In this document: positions 1 to 12,453 of the stretch, piece after piece
Numbering within the stretch: the stretch's first letter is position 1
Layout: each line of letters starts with the position of its first letter
DNA from: Oxyruncus cristatus
Taxonomy: Eukaryota > Chordata > Aves > Passeriformes > Cotingidae
Assembly: GCA_013399855.1 (NCBI GenBank)
Contig: VXAY01005020.1
Span: 620,001-684,000 of the forward strand
Length of the DNA stretch: 64,000 bases
Direction of reading: 5' to 3'
Program-made: the position numbers and the translations under genes
Notes under the pieces: model-generated
What the model saw: the letters and a program-made list of their open reading frames with translations, nothing else
Told to the model about the DNA's origin: nothing
Database searches by the model: none

Positions 1-2494
1 CGCCAAAACTTAATGTGATGTGTCCTACTGATTGTGTTGGATTTCCTTCCAATTCCTTTCATTAAGATGTTCTATTCCCGTAAAACAAAAACATTCATAT
101 TCTCACAAGTACGTCAACGGCAAGGGATCAGTTTTCAAAACCTGCCCCACTTCCTCAATGACTCAGCTTGTCAACATTTCACTTTTTGTATGATGAGAGT
201 AAGTAATCCCTGGAGTAAAGAGTCCCACTAGGTGTAGTGCCTACCAAATTTATGTCATTAAAGGTCATGTAAAATTACTTGTTTCCCTATATTCTTCTCT
301 ATATTGGCCCCTGTGTGCCCTAATTTTTTTTTTTTTCATATAATTTGTGACACATGACAGTAGGAACAAGACAGCTATGGAAAGAGATATATCTAAACAT
401 GGCTTTGAAAACAGAATGATGCTGTTATTCAGACAGCAATAATATAATATAATATTATATAATATATAATATATGTAATATTATATATTATTATATTATA
501 TAATATATAATATTCACTTGATAGTACTCAGTTTACAGAGGGAGAAAGCAAAAGATAAATACCTTTTATATAATATGATTTTGATATACATCTTCAATTT
601 ATGTTGTAAAAAGGCACTCTCTGTATTGCATTACTTTAATTTTATTTATTTGCACGCTCTTCTTTTTTTTTTTTCTGAGTTTTATGTCATGTGAGGTGAG
701 AGGCTGGACTATTAATGGTTAATGACCCAAAACATTTGCCCATTCATGGAGGAACCAAGATGCTTTGCTGAAGCCAGGCTTTGAGGCCAAGAAGAATCAA
801 AATCTTCTGGATGGGATGGTGCTCTTTATCATGGTAATTGTCCTCGGCTCAGCTGTAAAACTCCCTCTCCTCCCCGCCCAGGGAAGGTCTCATGGGGAAT
901 TACTGGCTCAGCTGAGCTGATGTGAGAGGCATCTGTCATGTCTTAGAAGGTGCCATAAACCATCAGACACCCAAAGCACCCCCAGACTCTTTTTGAAAGC
1001 CTTCCAAGAGAGGACTGAAAGCTCACCCACTGCCCAGGGGAGGTATCAGGGTATTCCCACTTAGCCTGAGTGTATTTTAACCCACTGGACTTTTTATTTT
1101 GTGGACTTCTTCTCCCACCCTGATGGACCAAGACCATCACTTTGACAGAGAGACCACTAAATTGCAATAATCAAATGTCATCAAAGATACATGGATGGTG
1201 ATTACTTTTTTTTCTACTCTTAACCTTCCTTTCTCTTTCTTCTTTTCCTTATACATTTTCTTGAGTAATATTTTTATCCTTTCACATTGCTATATTACTA
1301 TAGATAATAAAAAAAAACAAGAAATAAAATGGCTGCATGCCTGCTTTCCACTGCAACCAAATTCTTCTAAAATAAAACCTGCATACATATATTTACGAAC
1401 ACGAATCATTCAGCATTGTTTTACTCTGATCCATCCCAAGGGATGTGTTAACAAGAAGCTGGGTTACTCTCACCTGCTGGGTGGGTCATAGCACCTTGTG
1501 GCTGAATATCTCAGCAATGCAACCTTTTTCAATACAAGCTACAAAACTATATGTCAAGTGATTTTCCTGATTAAGCAAGATTTATTAAATGCATTCAAAC
1601 ATTGGACTGAATTGGCTAAGAGATATCCTCCTTTCACCCAAAAATCTCTTCTGAAGTTCACCTCAGAACAGCAAGGTCCAACACAGAGGCTTTCTTCCTC
1701 TTGGCTAACACAGAGGCCGTGTAAACACACTAGTGTTCACTCCTGAGATACTGCAATACAGGTATAAGTTCCCTGTTGCAACTTTTCTAAGGAATAAGTG
1801 CATAGCCTACTAATATCTCACTCGGCAATCCCTGAGGTCGGTAAGAAAACAGTTATTAATGAAACTCCAATGAGGAGGTGAAATGAAATGTATCTACTTG
1901 CTAGAGAGCTCTTCAAATCTGTGCTTCTCACATGTTGCAAAACAGGTATCATGTACATGTACAGCAGCGAGTTTCTAGGGTCTTCTTCTTATGATTTTGG
2001 GTTGGTTTTTTTTCATTTTAAGTACAAGGTGACAGTGTAAAATCAAATTGCACAGTCATTACTTCAAAAAAAATCCCTTAATTTATTACAATGGCAAATA
2101 TGAAATGTGCCATTCTGATGTCTGTTGCTTTTCAAATATTACTTGTACAAGCCCTCCCAGCACCATTGGAAAATGGCTTAGAACCAAGGGAAGCACAGGC
2201 AACTGGTTCAAATGGGTTACCAAGAATGTAGAGGTAGCTGTGCTTCAGAGCCAAGAGAGAATTCATCAGTTCTTGCTTCCTGGTTCTCATCCAGATGCAG
2301 GGCACAGTATTATCACTCTCATGTTTTAGGCAGGTATGTTACTGTGTTGCCATGGGTTGTACCACTCTTTTGGTTCATTTAGTATTTTAGAGACAACAGG
2401 CAGGTGAAAATGAGGAAAAGAGCACAGACCTTATCTTTTTCGAGGATGTTGGCTTTGCCTAAATACAAAATTTTTAAGTTTTTGTTTGCAATTG
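1..2494. other. Anonymous AT-rich DNA, no gene seen
   Basis: No recognisable exon, RNA gene or transposon was found. The stretch holds T-rich tracts near 325 and 661, an AT-only palindromic microsatellite at 439-514 and a pyrimidine-rich run near 1203-1260. Open frames at 1195-1491, 1498-1746 and 2048-2329 are low in complexity or have ordinary random composition and show no known domain. Confidence 0.7.
439..514. repeat. AT-only palindromic microsatellite
   Basis: Almost pure A/T sequence made of interleaved ATAAT, AATAT and TATTA units. Segments around 451-471 and 489-514 are nearly self-complementary, so the tract could extrude as a hairpin or cruciform. Such tracts are unstable in length and hard to assemble. 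No function is implied. Confidence 0.85.
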
Positions 2495-3374
2495 TAAAGG
2501 GCTCTGTGGAGAAGGACCTGGGGGCCCTGGTGGACAACAAGCTGTCCATGAGCCAGGAGTGCCCTGGGGGCCAAGAAGGCCAATCCTGGGGATCCTGGGG
2601 TGCATTAGGAAGAGCATGGCCAGCAGGTGAAGGGAGGTGATCCTGCCCCTCTTCTCAGCCCTAGTGAAGCTGCATCTGGAGTGCTGTGTCCAGTTCTGGG
2701 CTCCTCAGTACAAGAGAGACATGGAGCTGCAGGAACTGGTTCAGCAGAGGACTACAAACATGTTTAAGGGACTGGAGCATCTCTCCTACAAGGACAGGCT
2801 GAGGGAGCTGGGCCTGTTCAGCCTGGAAAAGAGATGGCTGAGAGGGGACCTCATCAGTGTCTGTCGGTATCTGCAGGGAGGTGTCAGAGGATGGANAGAG
2901 ACATGGAGCTGCAGGAACTGGTTCAGCAGAGGACTACAAACATGTTTAAGGGACTGGAGCATCTCTCCTACAAGGACAGGCTGAGGGAGCTGGGCCTGTT
3001 CAGCCTGGAAAAGGATGGCTGAGAGGGGACCACATCAGTGTCTGTCGGTATCTGCAGGGAGGTGTCAGAGGATGGATCAAGGCTCTGCTCAGTGGTGCTG
3101 AGCAGTAGAACAAGAGGCAACAGGCAGAAACTGATGCACAGGAAGCTCCAACTGAACATGAGGAAGAACTTCTTTCCTGTTCATATGAATAAGCATTGGA
3201 ATAGATCACCCAGAGGGGTTGTGAAGGCTCACTCACTGGAGATATTCCAGAACTACCTGGATGCAATCTTGTGCCATGTGCTCTGAGATGACCCTGCTTG
3301 AGCAGGGAGGTTGGACCAGATGGCCCAGTGGGGTCCCTTCCAAGCTGCCCCATTCTCTGATTCTGTGATTCTGT
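2495..3374 (+). mobile_element. CR1 LINE, 3' part, with internal duplication
   Basis: This is a 5'-truncated CR1 retrotransposon. It carries decayed ORF2 C-terminal coding sequence (reverse transcriptase tail, for example the degraded [12 protein letters not shown] segment near 2570 and the [15 protein letters not shown] motif near 2790) and ends in two ATTCTGTG-like units at about 3355-3374. A 181-bp block at 2715-2895 recurs at 2897-3076. The copies are separated by a single N and differ by only a base substitution and a one-base deletion. The reading frame is broken several times, so no protein is made. The 3' end belongs to the CR1 group with a GATGACCCTGCTTGAGCAGG motif. Confidence 0.92.
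2715..3076 (+). repeat. 181-bp direct duplication around one N
   Basis: Copy 1 is 2715-2895, the N is 2896 and copy 2 is 2897-3076. Copy 2 lacks one base (GAAAAGGATGG against GAAAAGAGATGG) and has an A for a T soon after. The N at the exact junction suggests two overlapping contig ends or alleles placed side by side rather than a real tandem duplication. Confidence 0.9.
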
Positions 3375-6300
3375 TAGCTGAGGATGAGGAAAAGTTAGGT
3401 GAAGACTTTGTGACTTCCTTATTTTTTCTATAACAAATCAAAAAAGGCTACAGCACAGGAAGTGCAGTGGAAGACAGCACTTTACAGCATAGCTGGCCTT
3501 ATTCATGAAAAGCTATTTACAGTACAGGCTGTCATAGGGAAGAGGATAGACCTTGCAGGGTGTGTAAAACCTACCAACTGAACAGCAGAGTTCTACCTCA
3601 TCTCAGAGGAAAGGTCTTGTGATCAGGCCCTGAAGCTGTACTTATTAAGAAATTCAGAAAAGATGGTTCAAGAACCAAGATATTATCTAAATCTTGAATG
3701 TACTGCACTATATACGTTGTGTCACTTTTATTAGAGAGTTCCTAGGCTATATGTTTCTAGGAATAAATATTTGCATTGTGTTCTTATCTGATCCTGAAAT
3801 AGAAAGAAAACAATCTCAGTAGGAGAAAAAGGTGGTAAGAAGCCAAAACCCAAACCAAGTTAGCATAGCACAAAGGTCTGCAATTCTAATGCAGTTGTAT
3901 AATTCATCTACATGTCAGGTTGACTGATCCCCCCAGCTGTGAACTCAGGACAAAGCTGAGGGGATAGAAGTAGGGTTTCACCCACAGCAGTATTTGCTCA
4001 TCCTCTGAGCATAAGAACAGGCTTCACCTTGAAAAACACATGTATTACTTTGGCACAGGGGAAGAAGTATCCAGAGCTTCTGGGTTTTGGGATGGTGGAT
4101 GGGGAGCAGAGGAACCATATCACTCCTCTCTTTTAAAGTGCTGTGCCCTTTGCCTCTGTGATAGAGGCATCCCTCCTGTGATGCTGGTGCAGAGCAAAAA
4201 GGTGGGAGCAATGACCTGTACCACACAGCCAAACCCCTCACCTGACATCAACAAAATGAAACAGCCCCCCACAATCAAACACAGCTGAGTCATCACCAGG
4301 GCATTGCCTCCCCTAACATTGGATGATAGCAAAGGATGGCTGCAGAGATAGCATTTGGCAACTTCACTTTGGGCTTAATCAGATCAGGTTAGGGAAGAAG
4401 GATATGGCTGAACAACTCTTGACTGCTCCCCCTGGCCAGACCCCAGCTGCTGGAGCCCTTTCTTGTGAAAGCAGCTTGACCCAGACTGCAAAACCCTTGG
4501 ATCTCAAATATGCCAATGACAGAGCCAGCAACAAGAAATGAACATGCCTGCCATGGAAATGTCTTGACACAATGACTAGAACCTGCCTTTTACCCCCTGC
4601 ACACAGCAACAGTGTCAGTCTATGACTATACTGCCTGCAGTACTGACAGACAGGCTACCTAGCTGTTACTGAAGAATTCTGGATGATTAATAGAAGTGGT
4701 GCACCCCTGTTGGAGGAATTTTTCACTCAGGTTAGTTAATCAACCTGAGAAGGAAATCTCATGAGAAGAAAAATCAGGATAATGGCATGGTAACTGTGCC
4801 TGAGACATACATCAAAATAAAAATAAAAAATAAAAACAAATAGAAAAATCAGGGTACGAGGGAGTGCCTATACACTTTCATTTCATACTGAAGCATCCCA
4901 GGGTCTACTTCATTCAGGCTTCTAGCCTACTAAATATCTTACGGCACCATCTTTCTTGTTCTCATTTCATCCTTCTCAATGAAGGCTTCATCTACAAGTT
5001 TACACAACTATGAAATGCTTTGGAGTTTAAATAAGAAATTTCAAAAATGGCATTTTCCAGTGAAAAATATTTTGCTAGAAATTCCCAACCAGTTACAGCT
5101 TAAAGATGCTCATGCATTAATTTAAATCCCAGCAATTTTGGTGTTGAGTCACAACACGAAGCCTAAACTTTTCCCATTTTTCCTTACTGAAATTGGAGAT
5201 GTCATTAATGCTGATTGTGGGAAAACAAAGGTGAATCATAAACAAAAGTGTAGTTTTCTATTCCCCTGAAGTACTCTGTTGGCAAGAAAAAAAAATCTTG
5301 GCCTTCAGGTATCTCCTAGAGATAGTTATTGACAAATTCATAAGAAGCACAGAGAGAAAGAAAAGAACAAACATGTGTGCTAAGCAAGTCATCAAGCAAA
5401 TGAGACCAAAGAGTCCTAATAAATCTCAGTGTTGCCAAAAGATAATTCACTCCAAAAAAATCTGCAACAGTAACACAAATCCTTCTTTGATCACATCAAT
5501 TGCATTTAAGGGATAAAGTCCTGAGTCTACAGAGAGTGATTGCAATGTACAGTGTCATTTCTCTCAGGTATAATAGGCTTTAGAATTTACACACACAGAG
5601 CATTTCCAGCAACTCCTGTTTTGTTTGAAGCTTTACTGTATTTCTCCTTTCTTCATTCATCACAATGTATCCCTCCTTTCAGGACTTAGGACGGACTGTT
5701 TATGTGGAGGCTGCAAGATGTTCTTATAAAATATCAGCTTTGCTGCTCAGAAGTAGGAGTTAATATTGTCTGGGGTCTGGCACAGTTCAAAGACTGAGAG
5801 GCTGTGCGGTGGGTTTGGAAATAGATCAAAAATCCCAAAGGGATGAGGCTGGGCCACTGGCAGTTGACTCAAACCATACTGTGCAGAAAGATGAAAAATA
5901 TAACTCCCACTTCTCACTGCTAATCTTTGAGACCTTAACTAAATATTGACCTCCCAGTCTTCTAAAATCTTAAAGATCCAATGACAATATGGCAATAAAT
6001 TGGCGGCCTTTTTTTTTCATTCCCAACTTCATATACACACAAACATAAATGTATTCACAGACTCTTAGTCAATCCAGCTAATTTCTCTTTTCCTGAATAA
6101 TTTTCAAGAAAGCAAACCAAAATGAACTGATCAAAGAAACCAAATAATTTAAGTTCCTTCTTTGGAGATAATTTGATCATTTTTTACGGTAGGCTAAGGT
6201 TAATGATGTTCTTTGTATTTTGCCTCAATTAGAAACATTTCTTACACAAAGTGTGTTTTTCAAGGTGAAGGTAAAAGGAGAGTTGTATTCATTTGTAAAA

Positions 6301-6671
6301 ACAGATGCAAAATACGTCATTTTTCTTTGTGGCAATGAATCAAGGACCTCCAGTGTTTGCCAAACAGGACATACAACACCAAAATCATTCCAACCAACCT
6401 TTCCAAGTGTTTGCATGTGACTCCATATTCCTATCAGCTCAAAAGTATTCTAACCAATATGTTGAAGTCTGGATGCTTAGCAATAACCAACTAAAAGGTT
6501 GAACAACCTAAACGATGTGATTAATTCTTGATATCCATGCCTACATTTGGATGTTGGCATCTAAGAAATACTTCCCTTAAAGATGTTGGGCCTTAAGGAA
6601 GCCTATAACCTAGACAAAACTTAGGGATTTTTATAAGGCACAGGTTATGGAAAAACATAAGCAAACATTAA

Positions 6672-6808
6672 TGTGTGGGAGGTAGTTCACAAAAAAAAAA
6701 AAAAAAAAAAAATTGTTTTATCCAAAGCTGGGNGCAAAAGACAAAGTAAAAGGGTGGGAGGTGCAATGAAAAAAAAAAAAAAAAAAATTGTTTTATCCAG
6801 AGCTGGAG
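6672..6808. repeat. Duplicated poly(A) block around one N
   Basis: A GTGGGAGGT element, a 19-22 base A run and a TTGTTTTATCCA element occur in the same order twice, at about 6674-6732 and 6754-6808. The single N at 6733 lies at the end of copy 1. This looks like an unresolved homopolymer overlap between contigs. Confidence 0.8.
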
Positions 6809-9749
6809 TAATTGGTGAGGGGGTGTTTCCCAGAAAGCAGGAACAAAGCTCTTCCCAGTACAAATAATCAGTTCCATTCCAATATCCCTTTGAATCTAAA
6901 AAAACATTAAAGTTTAATCTCACAAATCTTAACTGAAGCCAAAGTTCTGGTAAATCAGTATGACCTCTACCATTCATCATTCTTTTCAAAATGATTGATT
7001 TAAATTGAAAGAGCATAGAGCCAAACTCTATGAGGAGGACATTTCATGTTCAATTATAATATAATCCATCACTTTTTGTTTGTACAATAGAAATATCCAA
7101 AATATTTAAGAGAAAGCTTTCAAAAAGTTGATTTTACTTGAATTTAGAACAATACATACCACAAACTGCTGATGTTACTTGTGATGGCTGTGCTTAAACT
7201 TTAGCAATGCTGAGGTCCAAAAACAGAGTGGGATTATGGGAGCAACAGGCTCTGTCAAAAAGATCTTAGTATATTTTTCAAGGAACAAACTAGGAATGCA
7301 AAGAATTCCAGATGGAAAGGAAAAAATAATCTGTTCATGGTGCAGGTTCTGTTTATACCATGTTCATTGGACAACAAGAGTCTTGGGATTCAAGACAAGA
7401 AGGTGTCTGCGCATGAACAGATCATCTTCAGATCAAAACAGAAACACAAGGACTTGATCAAACAAGTAATTATAAATGTCTTCCAGAAAAATATCACAAA
7501 AATATCTCAGATCATAAAAGTTCTTTTTTTTCCTGCAAACTAGCAACAAACTCTGTAACTTTAATTCATACATTGGACAAAATTGTGTGCTGCGAAGCTA
7601 TGTGGCAGATCTATGCTTAATCTTACTCCAGAAGAGGTCTTTTTAATTAATTTATGTAGGGTGAAAACTGAATATATGAAAAAAAAATACAGCAGTCATA
7701 AAACCCTTTACAGGACTGTCATGGTTTAGCCCATCCCCCTCAGTATTAGAGTAGAAGATGGTTGACTAAAAAGTTTGTTTTCTGTTGAAGTCCTTAATCT
7801 CTATCCTACAAAAATAATTATCCTTTCAATAACACATATCCAAAATATCAATATCATGGACTCCGAGTTTTAAAAATATGTCTAAAATTGTGTTTGTATA
7901 TCCAGCACATAAAAGTGTAATCAACTAATTTTAAATTTTTTATAAGCTCTTCATAGTGCCACAGCTCAATAGGAGCTGAAGGACCTAATATCTCTAAAAA
8001 AATGATCAGTGGTGCTAAAGCATTTAAATACGGATGTAGGAAAATTAACAAAAAGAGCAAATATGGAAATTTTGACCCCTCGGTGAAAAAATTTTGACCC
8101 CAAATATTTTCACTGTTCTACAAAAGCAGCAATTTCTTAGACTGCCTGTTCTTCTGCCTTAATGAATAGATGCACAGAAGATGCTCACCTGCCTCAAGGA
8201 CAATAGGATCTAACTATTGTGGAAAGCATTCACTTGTGGTTCCACATAAACATTTACAGGGCAAACAATAGTTAATGACTCTGTAAAAGAAACAACCACA
8301 TCTAATATACACCAAGGAAGAAACCAAATAAGATATAGGAAATACCAAAACAATGCTTCACCCAAAACATAGGCACAATGTCTACTTCCAGTTCTGCCTA
8401 AAAATCTGATATGATTCCTCCAGCTGCATCAGAATCTCCATAAAGGTCAATAAGGATCTGGAAGGAGTTAAAGGTTTCGGGTTTTGCCCTTAATAGGTGC
8501 AGCCTACAGAATAAGCTTAGTTATTAACTTCTCCAACTTAAAATGTACTGAGAGCAAACACAGTCAATTAACTTTACCCTTCAAAGACACATAAAGGACA
8601 GAATGAATATTTTGTTTAAACATATTTTTGTTCTATGGCACTAGGAAGAGGGGAATAAAAGGAAAAATGTGACAGCTACAATAGACGTGATTAATCAGTC
8701 ACAACCATCAAACAATGTGTGGAGGACACAGACAGGCTGCACTTCAATCTAAAACTACACAAAACACCACAGTCTGCAGTATATCTACATCCAAAACCAC
8801 TCCAAAACTAATACATGACATTAATCGTTCTTGGCATCCACTATAACCTGATGAATTTGCAGAGTTTATATTCCATTCCACTGGAGACTTAAACACAATA
8901 AAAATAAAAAAATAGGCTGGAGCAGCAAAAATACCAGGGCCAAAAGAATAAATAAAGCACAGTGACTCCACAGCCCAGAATCAAAACAAATGACCACCAA
9001 ATGTAAAGGGGCCAAGTACTGGCCTCTATTATTTGTACACATACTTTTCATTACAAACTCATTACAGAATTTCATTACAAAATGAGTGCACATAAGTTTT
9101 CTTTGTAAGACAGTGGGAATAAAGTGGAACAGAAGATAATGTGCAATAAATATATCTCAAAGCACTTCATGAACATGACTTGTCACAACCTGCTTACTTG
9201 CAAGGAACATCATTGATCGTTAACATTGCCGTCCCACAGACATCAAAATTGGGATCCCCATTAAGCCTTTAACCTGAAAAAAATTGTATTTTTGGTTAAA
9301 TCTGATGTGAGCAGGGTCATTAGTGTAACACTTAAGTACAGTTAAGCATAAGGTTACCAAAAAAAGTAACTACAGCAACAGAATATGAGCAACTCCTCAA
9401 ATCCCTCATGACATGAGCCCAGGTATCCTTCCTCCAGTCTCACCCTTTACTGACACACTGACACATATATCCTATTTTCAGTGTAGTGCTAATATCATTG
9501 AACAAAAAGCTTATTACTAATTTCCCTGGGGAGATCTATACATGAGATGAAGTTTAAAGGACAACATCAGCAGAAGAGTTACAGATGCTCAGCAATTTTA
9601 CAAAGAGCACTTTTTCATCAGCAAATGAGGATTCACCAAAGCAGGATGTTTTCCAGATGCTCATGACGTCCTGGCAGGCCAGCTATGCCACTGCCTGTTT
9701 TCTGATCTGGGAGCCTGGAGACTGTGGTTTTTGACCTCGCAGGACTGTA

Positions 9750-9800
9750 AGCTCTCCTGTATTTACAGCTCTCCAGCATTTACAGCTCTTCAGCACCCTG
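9750..9800 (+). repeat. 17-bp minisatellite, three copies
   Basis: Units are 9750-9766, 9767-9783 and 9784-9800. Each begins AGCTCT. The first two share the ATTTAC end and the third has diverged in its last six bases. Function unknown. Confidence 0.75.
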
Positions 9801-12232
9801 CAGTTGTAGAAGTACATTGGGAGGCCCAGCCTGGGCTTCCAGCATGCTTCTTCCTAGGAGACCTAGATCCCAGGATCCCAACTCCTTAACACTTCCCCTG
9901 AGGTTGAGATATGAAGACCATGGGAGGGCTGCCAGGCAGACTGCTTGGAGCCCATGGCCTCAGCATACCTGGAAGCTCCCACTCTTTGGCCATACAGTCC
10001 CTTTCTTGGTAAGCCTTGGAAATGTTTTATAGAATGAAACAGAAAGTCATGTTGACTTCTCCAAATTCCTTGAAAAAAAAACAGAAATATGGGTTTTCCA
10101 CTTTGATTTTAAATGAGTATAATTGCGGTTGGTGATGTTAAGTCCTTCCTAGAGAAAATGAATTTAGATTTATTTCCAGTTAGCCAAAAAAAACAGTAAA
10201 AATCTAGCAACATTTGGAAATTGTTTTCACTCTGCCACTGTTGCTCTAGGATTTTAAAATCTCTATAAGGATTCTCAGTCCTTAAGCAAGAGATGCAATC
10301 ACTGCCTAAGATTTGGGAAACAGTGTGCATTCGCTTGCTCAGTACAATATTCCAAACCTGAATTTTGTCTGCAACCTACGGGGTAATCAAACTTAAAACC
10401 TTTAATGCTAATATTAAGCTACCATGGACCAAATGCCTTAAAGGCAAAGAATTGCGTCTGTGAACAGCCCTGTTTTCCAATCAAGCCAGCTAACATGCTG
10501 TATTCTTCCACTACTCTTTCCACGCAGGCCATGTACTATATCAGATTCTCATTATTCTTTTTTGTTACAAAAATGGGTTTTCAAAATACTCGTTACCATT
10601 TCAATCACCAGAAACTCTGTTAACTAGCTGCATTGTAGAAAGAAAGCATGCCTAGTCAGCACAAGAAAAATAAACCCATTTGACATGTGTCAACGGTGAA
10701 TCTTCCAGCTCAGGAAAGAAGCTGAAGAATAAATTTGATCCTGGTTTTCATCTGTAAAAGCAAAACAGGGCACTGCAGCTGAAGAACAGGAGCAAGCTTA
10801 AATAGAAAATATTCCAAATGTGTCATGGCAATCTTCAGCAGAGGGATCTATTCCTTTCCTGTATGACTTTTCACCATCTACCTGATCACCTACCAAGAAG
10901 ACCTAAAATAGATTTCTAACTTCCCAAAGAATGACCATGTATCAACATTTTTGTTTTGCATAGTTTTTTTAAGCCTTATGGGACTATCTCCAAGTGCAGA
11001 CAGCTAAAAATCTGCATAACTTCATCTGAGGCCTGAAATAAAGGATTAGTGAGGAAAAGTCCACTAAAGAGGACAGAAATCATAATTGTTACTATTTCTT
11101 CTACCAGGTGGTTTGAAAATAGAAAGAAAGAAGAGCAAAAATGTACAAAATATTGGACACTGAGAAAAAAAAAAAAAAATTTCCATGTAATTTTACTACA
11201 GGAAAATGAGGTATGGAATAGCATATCGTAAGTCCATGGAGTAAAAAGGGAATCATGCAAAGGAAACTTTAATGAAATTATTCAAGGAATCATTCAAAGA
11301 AAGGAGTAGTAACAAAGAAGAGGACCAAAAGGTTCACCTGGACAGACCTAATTGAAGATTTAGATAGATAAACACAGATCTTTATATTAATATATATTTT
11401 AATACAGACATAGACTTTTTTAGCATACAGTTATTGAATTACATCTGTATCTTCCTTAATTATAAGGGAAATTTAACTCTGTCTCAGTCCAGGGGCAGTT
11501 CTTGATGCAAACAAAAGGATATGGTACTCTCACATTCTTAAACTCAGTGCATTTGAAGCTGCTTCAATAGGTCCCACACAGATTTGATGAGTTCTTTTCA
11601 GTTATTTATTCATAAATTTGATAGAAGACCAACAGATATGAAGTTTGCACTAGCTACATGCAAAGTGTTGATTTTGAACAGTGTGTATTTTTATCTTTTT
11701 ACAGGTATAATTACAGAGAGTCTTCTGCACAAATGCAGTTTAGCCACTTGGAAATGACTTTCTACCCATACAAGACTTTTATGTAGACTTACCACCAATG
11801 TATTCAATGAGTGAAAATCAGACCAAAAAACATAAAGGGGAAATTCCTTATATTTTAGCTAAATTGAGAAGAAACAATGATTAGACATCCCTACACTGCC
11901 TATACAAAACCTTTCTGTTACATGCTCAGTGTGCTTTCAGTTATAATCTGCACTCAAGCAATTCCTCTTTTTTCAAAGTGGTGATGAAGACACAAACACT
12001 ACTTGTCACAGAGAAGGCGTAGCCTAAGAACAGTCTTGTTTTGATGCAAGGCAGGTCATTCCCTTGCAGAAACTCCTCCCATAATGAGAGACACGGGAAT
12101 TGAACACAGTATTTCTTCAATGAAAGCACAGTCTTCACATCCTGTTTAAAAACTTGAGGGGTTTAAACTGCCACCACCACCTTGGGGGTTTTTGCCATGA
12201 ATTTCTTTTGGAAGTGTGAAAAGTCCTGCACC

Positions 12233-12453
12233 ATGAGATTCAGAAAAAGTCCTTCCCTGTGAGGGTTGTGACACACTAGAGCAGATTGCCCAGAGAAGCT
12301 ATAGATGCCCCATCCCTGGAAGTGTTCAAGGTCAAATTTGATGGGGCTCAGAGTAACCTGATATACTGGGAGGTGTCCCTGCCCATGGTAGGGGGTTGGA
12401 ACAAAATTGAGCTCTAAGGTCCCTTCCAATACAGGCTATTCTATTATTCTATG
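12233..12453 (+). mobile_element. CR1 LINE 3'-end fragment
   Basis: A short, severely 5'-truncated CR1. It carries the CCCTGTGAGGGTTGTGACAC and GATGCCCCATCCCTGGAAGT segments, the GGGAGGTGTCCCTGCCCATG block, then GGTCCCTTCCAA and a terminal ATTCTATTATTCTATGA repeat. It has no usable reading frame. Confidence 0.9.

Larger units (their letters stand above)
3375..12232. other. Repeat-poor AT-rich DNA, no gene seen
   Basis: About 8.9 kb without a recognisable transposon or exon. It contains A-rich simple sequence near 4815-4850, the duplicated homopolymer block around the N at 6733, a short repeat of an AATTTTGACCCC unit near 8070-8105, and a 17-bp triplet repeat at 9750-9800. Frames of 60-95 codons are scattered on both strands, none with a known domain. 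Some could be intron of a large gene, but the sequence does not show it. Confidence 0.65.

Noticed and set aside
6668..7016. Minus-strand frames with long Phe runs
   Set aside because: They are translations of duplicated poly(A) tracts around an N, not proteins.
7726..7800. TGTCATGGTTTAGCCC, similar to the end of a known type of avian LTR
   Set aside because: The resemblance covers only about 16 bases and the following sequence does not continue as an LTR.
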